A program made the translations under genes and the position numbers. Source: an uncultured Ruaniaceae bacterium (GTDB lineage: Bacteria; Actinomycetota; Actinomycetes; Actinomycetales; Beutenbergiaceae). Taken from it: a stretch of DNA of 18,184 nt. The stretch spans positions 1 through 18,184 of the forward strand of contig CALKWS010000074.1 in the NCBI GenBank assembly GCA_938004115.1. Direction: 5' to 3'. The notes below the pieces were generated by a model. It had not been told where the DNA came from. It made no database searches and saw only the letters and a program-made list of their open reading frames with translations. Positions 1 to 7,151 of this stretch are shown here, piece after piece. The first letter of the stretch is position 1. Every line of letters begins with the position of its first letter.

Positions 1-53
1 GCTACCGCGATATCGTCACCGCCTACCAGGTTCAACGCGAGCAGGCCTCATGA
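1..53 (+). CDS. C-terminal end of an ABC exporter subunit (partial)
   Basis: Only the last 16 codons and the TGA stop (51-53) are in the window, read from base 3. The peptide YRDIVTAYQVQREQAS resembles the usual C-terminal tail of ABC exporter halves, where a Tyr-Arg-(Asp/Glu)-Ile-Val segment follows the nucleotide-binding domain. The stop overlaps the ATG of the next gene (ATGA, 50-53), so the two are almost certainly co-transcribed and translationally coupled. It is inferred to be the partner half of a heterodimeric ABC exporter. Nothing can be said of its catalytic motifs because they lie outside the window. Confidence 0.7.
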   Translation, partial: YRDIVTAYQVQREQAS

Positions 54-1858
54 CCGCCACCACCACCGCAGCGAAGCCCCAGTCCGCGCGCATCTCCGAG
101 GCCTCCGACCTGGGTGTGTTCGGCACCATCGCCGAAGGCATCCGGCTGTCCCCGGCGATGCGCAAGGGTATCGGCGTCACGCTCGTGCTGGCCCTGATCG
201 CCACCGCGGGCCGGCTGATCGTCCCCCTGGCCGTGCAGACCACCACCGATGCCGGGATCCTCGCCGAGGGCGGGGTGGACGTGGCCCTGGTACTCCAGCT
301 CTGCGCGATCGCCGCGGTGGGCCTGCTGATCACCGGAGCGTGCACCTCGTGGGTGAACGTGCGGTTGTTCCGCGCCGCCGAGGCGGGACTGGCGCAGTTG
401 CGCGTCCGGGCCTTCCGGCGGATCCACGACATGTCCGCGCTGACCCAGAACACCGAACGGCGCGGGGCGCTGGTCTCCCGCGTCACCTCCGATGTGGACA
501 CCATCTCCCTGTTCGTGCAGTGGGGCGGGCTGATGCTGATCCTGTCCTCGCTGCAGATCCTCGGGGCCACCGTGGTGATGGTTGCCTACTCCTGGCAGCT
601 GACCCTGGTGGTCTGGGCCGCGTTCATCCCGATGATGCTGCTCGCCCCGCGCGCCCAGAAGGCCCTGTCTGCCGCCTATGGGCAGGTGCGGGTGCGGATG
701 GGGGCGCTACTGGGTGCGATCTCCGAGGCGGTAGTGGGCGCGGCCACCATCCGCGCCTACGGTGCCGGTGAACGAACCGGCACCCGCATCGAACGGGGTA
801 TCGCCGAGCATCGCAACGCCGCCGTGCGCGCCCAGACGCTCGCCTCGCTGGCGTTCTCCTCCGGGGTGCTGCTCTCCCAGCTCGCGCTGGCCGCAGTGGT
901 CGTGGCCGGGGTCTTCCTGGGCCTGGACGGGGGCATCAGCGCCGGTGCCCTGCTGGCGTTCCTGTTCCTGGTGCAGATCTTCGTGGGCCCGGTGCAGAAC
1001 GCCACCGAGGTGCTCAACGAACTGCAGAACGCCGTGGCCGGCTGGCGCCGGGTGATCGCCATCGTGCACACCCCCCTGGACGTGACCGAACCCGACGACC
1101 CTGCCCCGCTGGGTCCCCGGGGACCGGCGGCGGTGGAGTTCACCGACGTCGAGTTCGCCTATCCCGGCGGGGACCCGGTACTGCGGGACATCAACCTGAC
1201 CATCCCGGCCGGGGCACGCGTGGCGATCGTGGGGGAGACCGGCTCGGGTAAGACCACACTGGCCAAACTGCTGACCCGGTTCATGGACCCGGCCACCGGC
1301 ACCATCACCCTGGACGGGGTGGACCTGCGCCGCATCCGGTTGGGGGAGTTGCGCGACCGGGTGGTGATCGTGCCCCAGGAGGGGTTCCTGTTCGACGGCA
1401 CCATCGCCGACAACGTCGCCTACGGACGCACCGCCGCCGGCTCCGCCGAGGTGGACAAGGCGATGGCCGACCTCGGCCTGCGGGAGTGGCTGGCCACCCT
1501 GCCCGACGGCGTGCACACCCAGGTCGGTCAGCGCGGGGAGTCGCTGTCCGCCGGGGAACGTCAGCTGGTCGCGATCGCCCGGGCCTACCTGGCCGACGCC
1601 GACGTGCTCGTCCTCGATGAGGCGACCTCCGCCGTCGACCCGGCCACCGAGGCCCGGATCAACCGCGCACTGGCGTCCCTGACCGCCGGCCGGACCTCGG
1701 TGGCGATCGCCCACCGGCTGTCCACCGCCGAGGCGGCCGACCTGGTGGTGGTGGTCGACGCCGGCCGGATCGTGGAACTGGGCCACCACACCGACCTGGT
1801 GGGCGCCGGCGGCCGATACGCGCAGATGTACGACTCGTGGGTGACGCAGAGCAGTTGA
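50..1858 (+). CDS. ABC exporter half-transporter (fused membrane and ATPase domains)
   Basis: A 602-residue half-transporter with the type IV (ABC exporter) layout. The membrane domain, about residues 35-320, has roughly six hydrophobic segments, including about 39-60, 80-103, 155-200 and 265-315. The ATPase domain follows, about 362-600. Walker A is G395-T403 (GETGSGKTT), the signature is LSAGERQ at 499-505, Walker B ends at D523-E524 and the switch histidine is H555, so this half carries an intact catalytic glutamate. The signature departs from LSGGQ, a form I believe is common in one half of actinobacterial exporter pairs. The ATG overlaps the stop of a preceding ABC gene, which favours a heterodimeric multidrug, lipid or peptide exporter. 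The substrate cannot be read from the sequence. The gene ends 33 bases before hisI and has no obvious link to amino-acid synthesis. Confidence 0.93.
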   Translation: MTATTTAAKPQSARISEASDLGVFGTIAEGIRLSPAMRKGIGVTLVLALIATAGRLIVPLAVQTTTDAGILAEGGVDVALVLQLCAIAAVGLLITGACTSWVNVRLFRAAEAGLAQLRVRAFRRIHDMSALTQNTERRGALVSRVTSDVDTISLFVQWGGLMLILSSLQILGATVVMVAYSWQLTLVVWAAFIPMMLLAPRAQKALSAAYGQVRVRMGALLGAISEAVVGAATIRAYGAGERTGTRIERGIAEHRNAAVRAQTLASLAFSSGVLLSQLALAAVVVAGVFLGLDGGISAGALLAFLFLVQIFVGPVQNATEVLNELQNAVAGWRRVIAIVHTPLDVTEPDDPAPLGPRGPAAVEFTDVEFAYPGGDPVLRDINLTIPAGARVAIVGETGSGKTTLAKLLTRFMDPATGTITLDGVDLRRIRLGELRDRVVIVPQEGFLFDGTIADNVAYGRTAAGSAEVDKAMADLGLREWLATLPDGVHTQVGQRGESLSAGERQLVAIARAYLADADVLVLDEATSAVDPATEARINRALASLTAGRTSVAIAHRLSTAEAADLVVVVDAGRIVELGHHTDLVGAGGRYAQMYDSWVTQSS

Positions 1859-1891
1859 GGCCTTCGCCCGCCGGCGTGGGAGGATAAGCAG

Positions 1892-2260
1892 GTGAGCGAG
1901 CAACCCCCCAGCCCCCTACCGGCCGAGGTGGCCACCCGGCTGAAACGCGACGACCACGGCCTGGTGGCGGCGGTGGTCCAGGAGGAGTCCACCGGCCGGG
2001 TGCTGATGGTCGGCTGGATGGACGACGAGGCGCTGCACCGCACGCTGACCACCGGACGGGTCACCTTCTGGTCCCGCTCGCGCGGCGAGTACTGGCGCAA
2101 GGGCGACACCTCCGGGAACATCCAACTGGTGCGGGCGGTGGAACTGGACTGCGACGGCGACGCGCTGCTGGTGCAGGTACACCAGCACGGTGCGGCCTGC
2201 CACACCGGGGCGCACAGTTGCTTCGATGCCGGCGGCCGCCTGGAGGCGGTGACCGGATGA
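1892..2260 (+). CDS. hisI: Phosphoribosyl-AMP cyclohydrolase (HisI)
   Basis: HisI opens the adenine ring of phosphoribosyl-AMP, the third step of histidine synthesis, in the cytoplasm. The 122-residue protein is the monofunctional form with no HisE domain. The family core is plain: FWSRSRGEYWRKGDTSGN at 59-76. The metal ligands are D86, D88, D90 and C87, C103, C110. The Cys spacing of 16 and 7 is that of the zinc site described in the Methanothermobacter enzyme (C93, C109, C116). The GTG start is supported by GGGAGGA at 1878-1884, seven bases upstream. The stop overlaps the trpE start (ATGA), so histidine and tryptophan genes are coupled here. hisI next to trpE is a known actinobacterial arrangement. 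Confidence 0.97.
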   Translation: MSEQPPSPLPAEVATRLKRDDHGLVAAVVQEESTGRVLMVGWMDDEALHRTLTTGRVTFWSRSRGEYWRKGDTSGNIQLVRAVELDCDGDALLVQVHQHGAACHTGAHSCFDAGGRLEAVTG

Positions 2261-3843
2261 CCACCGAACGTCCCGGGCCGCCCACGCCGCTGCCCTGGGG
2301 GCTGACCTGGCCCGCCCGTCCCGACTTCCTCACCATGGCCGCCACCCGGCGGGTGGTGCCGGTGGTGCGCAGACTGCTGGCCGACGACGTCACCCCGGTG
2401 GGCCTGTACCGCCAGCTCAGCGCCGGGCGGGAAGGCACCTTCATCCTGGAGTCCGCCGGCGCCGACGGGGTGTGGTCGCGCTGGTCGTTCGTGGGCGTCA
2501 CCGCCAAGGCGGTGCTCACCAGCCACGCCGGCCGGGCCCGGTGGCGGGGCAACGTCCCCGCGGGCATCCCCACCGAGGGACCGGTGCTGGACGTCCTGCG
2601 CGCCGCGCTGGCCGAACTGCACACCCCCGCCGTCCCGGGCCTGCCCCCGCTCACCGGCGGCCTGGTGGGCTCCCTGGGGTGGGACGTGATCCACCAGTGG
2701 GAACCGACGCTGCCGGCCGCCGCACCGGACGAACTTGGCCTGCCCGAGGTGTGCCTGGGGCTGGTGGGGGACCTGGCCGCGGTGGACCACGCCGACGGCT
2801 CGGTGTGGCTGATCGCCAACGCGATCAACTTCGACGGCACCCCCGCCCGTGCCGGGCAGGCGTACGCCGACGCCGTGGAACGCCTGGACGCGATGGAGGA
2901 GGCGCTCACCGCCCCCACGGCCGCCCAACCGCTGGTGGTCAGCGACTCCCGGCCGCAACCGGACCTGCGGTTCCGCACGCCGAAGGCCGACTTCCTCGAC
3001 GGGGTGGTCCGCGCCAAGGAGGCGATCGTGGACGGGGAGGTGTTCCAGGTGGTGCTCTCCCAGCGCCTGGACCTGGACTGCCCCGCCGACCCGCTCGATG
3101 TGTACCGGGTGCTGCGCACGATCAACCCCAGCCCGTACATGTACTACCTGAACCTCACCGACGGCGACGGCGCCGATTTCCAGGTGGTGGGCTCCAGCCC
3201 GGAGACGCTGGTGAAGGTGGCCGGCCGGGAGGTGCAGAGTTTTCCCATCGCCGGGTCCCGCCCGCGCGGGGCGAACCCCGCGGCGGACAAGGAACTCGCC
3301 GAGGACCTGCTGGCCGACCCGAAGGAGCGCGCCGAGCACATCATGCTGGTGGACCTGGTCCGCAACGACCTGGCCCGGGTGTGCGAGCCCGGCACCGTGA
3401 CCGTGGTGGAACTGATGGAGGTGCTGCGCTACAGCCACATCATGCACATGTCCTCCACCGTCTCCGGCCGGTTACGGGCCGATGCCACCGCGCTGGAGGC
3501 GTTCCAGGCCACCTTCCCCGCCGGCACCCTCTCCGGGGCGCCGAAGAACCGGGCGATCGCGCTGATCGACGAGTTGGAGCCGGCCCGCCGGGGTATCTAC
3601 GGCGGAGCGGTGGGGTACTTCGATTTCGCCGGTGACATGGACATGGCGATCGCGATCCGCACCGCCGTCATCAAGGACGGCCGGGCCACGGTGCAGGCCG
3701 GCGGCGGACTCGTGGCCGACTCGGTACCGCAACTGGAGTACGAGGAGTCCAGGAACAAGGCCGCGGCGGCCGTGCAGGCGATCCGGCAGGCGGCCGCGGT
3801 ACGCACCCTCGGGCACCGCGAGGCGGCCGCGAGCGGTGGGTGA
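2257..3843 (+). CDS. trpE: Anthranilate synthase component I (TrpE)
   Basis: TrpE converts chorismate to anthranilate, the committed step of tryptophan synthesis, using ammonia from a TrpG glutamine amidotransferase that is not in this window. The 528-residue product has the N-terminal regulatory lobe with the LES feedback motif (L64-E65-S66) and NPSPYMYYL from N290, which together form the tryptophan-binding site in the family. The C-terminal chorismate-binding domain shows YSHIMHMSS at 392-400 and GTLSGAPK at 423-430. Feedback inhibition by tryptophan is therefore expected. I chose the ATG at 2257 rather than the upstream in-frame start at 2218, because 2257 gives an ATGA overlap with hisI and has GGAGG at 2242-2246 upstream. 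No TrpG domain is fused to it. Confidence 0.97.
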   Translation: MTTERPGPPTPLPWGLTWPARPDFLTMAATRRVVPVVRRLLADDVTPVGLYRQLSAGREGTFILESAGADGVWSRWSFVGVTAKAVLTSHAGRARWRGNVPAGIPTEGPVLDVLRAALAELHTPAVPGLPPLTGGLVGSLGWDVIHQWEPTLPAAAPDELGLPEVCLGLVGDLAAVDHADGSVWLIANAINFDGTPARAGQAYADAVERLDAMEEALTAPTAAQPLVVSDSRPQPDLRFRTPKADFLDGVVRAKEAIVDGEVFQVVLSQRLDLDCPADPLDVYRVLRTINPSPYMYYLNLTDGDGADFQVVGSSPETLVKVAGREVQSFPIAGSRPRGANPAADKELAEDLLADPKERAEHIMLVDLVRNDLARVCEPGTVTVVELMEVLRYSHIMHMSSTVSGRLRADATALEAFQATFPAGTLSGAPKNRAIALIDELEPARRGIYGGAVGYFDFAGDMDMAIAIRTAVIKDGRATVQAGGGLVADSVPQLEYEESRNKAAAAVQAIRQAAAVRTLGHREAAASGG

Positions 3844-3849
3844 GCGGCG

Positions 3850-4461
3850 GTGAGTAGGACCGCGGTGGTGCTCGTGCTGACGGGCCTGGGCGTGCTGACG
3901 TTCGGTGCCAGCCTGCTCACCTGGATCCAGGCCGATGCGCTCACCCCGTTGGGCCCCCGACCGGTGCGGGTCAGCGGCGCCGAGGCCGTCCCGGTGGTGC
4001 CCAGCGCCACCCTGGTGATCCTGGTGGCCGGACTGGCCATGGGCCTGTCCGGCAAAGTGGTGCGCTACCTCGCCCCGGCTGCGGCGGTGCTGGCCGCCGC
4101 CGCAGCCCTGATCGCGTTGACCGCCTTGCTGCGCGACCCCTTCCCGGCGGCGCGCTCGGCGGCCGGGGAACTGGGCGGGGTCCGGGAGATCGTCGGCACC
4201 GCCGACCTGACGCCATGGCCGTGGGTCAGCGCCGTACTCCTGGTGCTGACCGCGCTGGCCGCGGCGGCGGTGCCGTTCCTGGCCGGCTCCTGGGCACCGG
4301 CGGCACGGAAGTACGAACGCGCGCCGGCGCCGGCACCCGCGGATGAGGCGCACAGCCCACGGTCGGACTGGGACGCGCTCAGCAGCGGCCACGACCCGAG
4401 CGTGGAGGACCCCGGTGCCGAACCGGCGTCACCGGCTGATCCGCCCCCCACGGAGCGATAG
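3850..4461 (+). CDS. Trp biosynthesis-associated membrane protein (TIGR02234-like)
   Basis: A 203-residue integral membrane protein that I recognise as the conserved membrane protein found after trpE in actinobacterial trp operons. Its function is unknown. Hydrophobic segments lie at about 3-25, 50-68, 70-94 and 123-146, giving four predicted helices. A polar Pro/Ala/Glu-rich C-terminal tail follows and contains DWDALSSGHDPS at 173-184, a tail motif I associate with this family. It starts with GTG six bases after the trpE stop and has no strong ribosome binding site of its own, so translation is probably coupled to trpE. Its TAG stop forms part of a probable -10 box for the next gene. A role in tryptophan or indole handling at the membrane is only inferred from position. 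Confidence 0.85.
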   Translation: MSRTAVVLVLTGLGVLTFGASLLTWIQADALTPLGPRPVRVSGAEAVPVVPSATLVILVAGLAMGLSGKVVRYLAPAAAVLAAAAALIALTALLRDPFPAARSAAGELGGVREIVGTADLTPWPWVSAVLLVLTALAAAAVPFLAGSWAPAARKYERAPAPAPADEAHSPRSDWDALSSGHDPSVEDPGAEPASPADPPPTER

Positions 4462-4464
4462 GCT
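4459..4464 (+). promoter_or_regulatory. Probable -10 box (TAGGCT) internal to the trp cluster
   Basis: TAGGCT fits the actinobacterial TANNNT -10 consensus and matches the hexamer before pyk exactly. It overlaps the TAG stop (4459-4461) of the preceding membrane-protein gene. It would start a transcript near 4471, leaving a leader of about 25 bases that carries GGAGG (4482-4486) before the ATG at 4496. No convincing -35 is visible. This would let the downstream trpCBA part be transcribed independently of trpE. Confidence 0.4.
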
Positions 4465-4495
4465 GGGCACAGCCGAACGATGGAGGATGCAACTC

Positions 4496-4993
4496 ATGTC
4501 GAACCCACCCCCGTACCCGAATGTGCCCCGGTCCGAACCGCCACCGGCTGCCCCGCACGCCAACCACGGCGGGACACCGGCGGCGTGGACCTTGATGTTC
4601 GTCGGGGGCCTGGGCGTGGTGGTCGCAGCCGTCGGTATCGCGATGCGGTCCTCCGCCGTCATCCTCGCCGGTGCGATCATCGTGGCACTGGGGATCGTGG
4701 CCTCGATCGTGCTGAAGGCGATGGGCAAGGGACAGCCGGACCTGCCGGTGCCCAAGGAGCGCGACGAGGAACTGGCACACCTGTACTCCGATCCGCCGCG
4801 CACCACGGCCCAGTTGGAGGCGCAGGAGGAGACCGCCGAGACGCAACGTTCGGTGATGCAGGCCGCCCGCGAGCAGTACGAGGAGGAGTACGGTGACGAG
4901 CCGCCTTCGGGCGGGGCCGAAGCGGGGGTCGAGGGTAGCGCGGCATCACAGGGCAAGTCGGCATCTGCGGGCAAGTCCGAGTCCGCGCAATAA
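4496..4993 (+). CDS. HGxxPAAW family small membrane protein
   Basis: A 165-residue protein of unknown function. It carries the family-naming signature HGGTPAAW at about residues 24-31, just before the first of two close hydrophobic segments (about 32-50 and 54-72). A charged, Glu-rich cytoplasmic-type tail follows (about 78-135), ending in a Gly/Ser/Ala/Lys low-complexity stretch. There is no signal peptide, since the first 23 residues are Pro-rich and polar. The ATG at 4496 is preferred over the longer in-frame reading from 4343 because it has GGAGG nine bases upstream, sits behind a probable -10 box and places the signature near the N-terminus. In the actinobacterial trp clusters I know, such a protein sits between the Trp-associated membrane protein and trpC, as here. 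Any link to tryptophan synthesis is inferred from position alone. Confidence 0.85.
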   Translation: MSNPPPYPNVPRSEPPPAAPHANHGGTPAAWTLMFVGGLGVVVAAVGIAMRSSAVILAGAIIVALGIVASIVLKAMGKGQPDLPVPKERDEELAHLYSDPPRTTAQLEAQEETAETQRSVMQAAREQYEEEYGDEPPSGGAEAGVEGSAASQGKSASAGKSESAQ

Positions 4994-5088
4994 CACAACA
5001 CACCATCGGCACTGACGCACAGGGCCCTGCGGGCCCGCGTCCGGCCGTCAGGAACGAGGATCGGCCACGGCCGGGAGGAGAGTCCAGC
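4994..5088 (+). promoter_or_regulatory. Structured 95-base leader before trpC
   Basis: This is the widest gap inside the otherwise tight trp cluster. It holds a hairpin of GGGCCC (5022-5027) and GGGCCC (5031-5036) with a 3-base loop, extended by ACGC (5015-5018) pairing with GCGT (5037-5040). A second pairing is CCGGCCG (5041-5047) with CGGCCGG (5068-5074), whose right arm runs into the first bases of the trpC ribosome binding site GGGAGGAG (5073-5080). There is no TGG codon in the gap, so no Trp-rich leader peptide, and no T-tract. A regulatory or RNA-processing role is possible but unproven. Confidence 0.35.
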
Positions 5089-5904
5089 GTGTCTGTTCTG
5101 GAGGAAATCGTTGCGGGGGTTCGCGAGGACCTGGCGCAGCGCGAGGCGAAGGTGAGCCTCGACGACCTCAAGCAACGCGCTGAGGGCCGCCCGTCAGCGC
5201 TGCAAGCCCGCGACGTACTCGCCAAAGAGGACGCGGTCACCGTGATTGCCGAGGTGAAGCGCGCCAGCCCGGCGAAGGGCTCCCTGGCACCGATCGACGA
5301 TCCCGCCGACCTCGCCCAGCAGTACGAGGCCGGCGGGGCGTGCATGATCAGCGTGCTCACCGAGGAACGGCGCTTCAACGGTTCCCTGGCCGACCTGGCG
5401 GCCGTGCGCGCCAGGGTGGATGTGCCGATCCTGCGCAAGGACTTCATCGTGACGCCCTACCAGGTGTGGGAGGCCCGGGCGTACGGGGCGGACGTGGTCC
5501 TGTTGATCGTGGCCTCACTGGAGCAGCAGGTGTTGACCTCGCTGACCGAACGGATCCATTCCCTGGGCATGACGGCGCTGGTCGAGGCGCACACCCGTGA
5601 CGAAGTGGCGCGCGCCGTGGATGCCGGGGCCCAGGTGATCGGGATCAATGCCCGGAACCTGCACACGCTGGACCTGGACCGGAACGTGTTCAACGAGTTG
5701 GCGCCGCTGATCCCCTCGGGTCTGGTGAAGGTCGCCGCATCCGGCGTGCGCGGACCGCACGATGTGTTCGAGTACGCCCGTGCGGGCGCCGACGCGGTGC
5801 TCGTCGGGGAAGCCCTGGTCACCGGCGGTGATCCGCAGGCCCGGGTGGCCGACATGGTGGCCGCCGGTGCCCATCCGGCGCTACGGGCGGTGCGGTCGCG
5901 ATGA
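5089..5904 (+). CDS. trpC: Indole-3-glycerol phosphate synthase (TrpC)
   Basis: TrpC closes the indole ring by converting CdRP to indole-3-glycerol phosphate. It is a single-domain (beta/alpha)8 enzyme of 271 residues with no fused TrpF. Most active-site residues known from the Sulfolobus enzyme are present at conserved spacing: E55 and K57 (EVKRASP), K117 (LRKDF, general acid), E166 (VEAHT, general base), N187 (INARN) and S218. The exception is position 217, where the usual Glu of the ESGV motif is Ala (VAASGVRGP). The GTG start is supported by GGGAGGAG at 5073-5080, eight bases upstream. The stop overlaps trpB by ATGA. The fold and context make the assignment firm; only the effect of E-to-A is open. 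Confidence 0.96.
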   Translation: MSVLEEIVAGVREDLAQREAKVSLDDLKQRAEGRPSALQARDVLAKEDAVTVIAEVKRASPAKGSLAPIDDPADLAQQYEAGGACMISVLTEERRFNGSLADLAAVRARVDVPILRKDFIVTPYQVWEARAYGADVVLLIVASLEQQVLTSLTERIHSLGMTALVEAHTRDEVARAVDAGAQVIGINARNLHTLDLDRNVFNELAPLIPSGLVKVAASGVRGPHDVFEYARAGADAVLVGEALVTGGDPQARVADMVAAGAHPALRAVRSR

Positions 5905-7151
5905 ACAGCACCGATCCGCGGGAGCGGCTGCGCAGCGCCGTCGGGCCGTACTTCGGGGCATACGGCGGGCGCTTCATCCCCGAGGCGCTCATCGCTGCCC
6001 TGGACGACCTGACCGCGGCGTGGGAGAAGGCCAAGACCGAGCCGGACTTCGCCACCCGGTTGGCCGCGCTGCACGCCGATTACACCGGCAGGCCCAGCCC
6101 GATCACCGAGGTACCCCGGTTCGCCGAGCACGCCGGCGGGGTGCGGGTGCTGCTCAAACGCGAGGACCTGAACCACACCGGCTCGCACAAGATCAACAAC
6201 GTGCTCGGCCAGGCGCTGCTGACCGAACTGGTGGGCAAGCGGCGCATCATCGCCGAGACCGGTGCCGGTCAGCACGGGGTGGCCACCGCGACCGCGGCGG
6301 CGTTGTTCGGCCTGGAGTGCACCGTCTACATGGGCGAGGAGGACACCCGCCGACAGGCGCTGAACGTCGCCCGGATGCGGCTGCTGGGCGCCGAGGTGGT
6401 GCCGGTGCGCACCGGCACGCGCACGCTGAAGGACGCGATCAACGAGGCCTTCCGTGACTGGGTGACCAACGTGGAGACCACCAACTACATCTTCGGCACC
6501 GTCGCCGGCCCGCACCCGTTCCCCACGATGGTGCGCGACCTGCAGAAGATCATCGGGGAGGAGGCCCGCGAGCAGGTGCTGGCCCGGTACGACGTGCTGC
6601 CGGACGCGGTGATCGCATGCGTGGGCGGGGGGTCGAACGCGATCGGCATCTTCCACGCCTTCCTGGACGACGACGAGGTGCGCCTGATCGGATGCGAGGC
6701 CGCCGGGGAGGGGGCCGAGACCACCAGGCACGCTGCCACCATCTCCAAGGGTGCCCCCGGCGTGCTGCACGGGGCGCGGTCCTACCTGCTGCAGGACGAG
6801 GACGGGCAGACGTTGCCCTCCCACTCCATCTCCGCCGGCCTGGACTATCCGGGAGTGGGTCCGGAGCACTCCTGGCTGGCGGATCTGGGCCGGGCCCAGT
6901 ACCGCCCGATCAGCGACGCCGAGGCGATGGACGCCTTCGCCCTGCTGTGCCGGACCGAGGGCATCATCCCCGCGATCGAGAGCGCCCACGCCCTCGCCGG
7001 TGCCCAGCAGGTGGGCCGCGAGCTCGCCGCCGAGGTGAGCGACCCGCGGCAGGTCACCCTGCTGGTGAACCTGTCCGGCCGCGGGGACAAGGACGTGGCG
7101 ACTGCGGCGCAATGGTTCGACCTGATCGACGAGGGGCAGGCCACCACATGA
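5901..7151 (+). CDS. trpB: Tryptophan synthase beta chain (TrpB)
   Basis: TrpB condenses indole with L-serine, using pyridoxal phosphate, to make tryptophan. It works in an alpha2-beta2 complex with TrpA, from which indole is channelled. The 416-residue protein has the cofactor lysine K97 in HTGSHKINN, the catalytic E119 in AETGAGQHG, the phosphate-binding GGGSNA at 242-247, and LSGRGDKD near the C-terminus with S392 near the pyridine nitrogen. All motifs match the standard operonic TrpB type rather than the stand-alone TrpB2 type. Start and stop both lie in ATGA overlaps with trpC and trpA, which would help keep the two subunits in stoichiometric balance. No strong ribosome binding site precedes it, so coupling is likely. 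Confidence 0.98.
   Translation: MNSTDPRERLRSAVGPYFGAYGGRFIPEALIAALDDLTAAWEKAKTEPDFATRLAALHADYTGRPSPITEVPRFAEHAGGVRVLLKREDLNHTGSHKINNVLGQALLTELVGKRRIIAETGAGQHGVATATAAALFGLECTVYMGEEDTRRQALNVARMRLLGAEVVPVRTGTRTLKDAINEAFRDWVTNVETTNYIFGTVAGPHPFPTMVRDLQKIIGEEAREQVLARYDVLPDAVIACVGGGSNAIGIFHAFLDDDEVRLIGCEAAGEGAETTRHAATISKGAPGVLHGARSYLLQDEDGQTLPSHSISAGLDYPGVGPEHSWLADLGRAQYRPISDAEAMDAFALLCRTEGIIPAIESAHALAGAQQVGRELAAEVSDPRQVTLLVNLSGRGDKDVATAAQWFDLIDEGQATT

Noticed and set aside
50..1858. Degenerate ATP site suggested by the non-canonical signature LSAGERQ
   Set aside because: Walker A, the catalytic Glu and the switch His are intact and I believe this signature form is common in actinobacterial exporters, so no defect is claimed.
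1855..1890. Possible hisI promoter (TTGAGG ... GATAAG)
   Set aside because: The spacing between the two elements is about 22 bases, too long, and the downstream hexamer is a poor match; only the ribosome binding site is reported.
2218..2256. Upstream in-frame start for trpE
   Set aside because: It would overlap hisI by over 40 bases and lacks the conserved context; ATG 2257 with an ATGA overlap and GGAGG upstream is better.
1585..3447. Long minus-strand open frame (620 codons) opposite the exporter, hisI and trpE
   Set aside because: It is antisense to three firmly identified genes and has low-complexity His/Gly/Arg composition typical of high-GC shadow frames.
4994..5088. Classical trp attenuator with a Trp-rich leader peptide
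   Set aside because: There are no TGG codons and no T-tract in the gap, so only a generic structured leader is claimed.
5457..7112. Long minus-strand open frame (551 codons) opposite trpC and trpB
   Set aside because: It lies opposite conserved trp genes and has no domain or plausible start signal.
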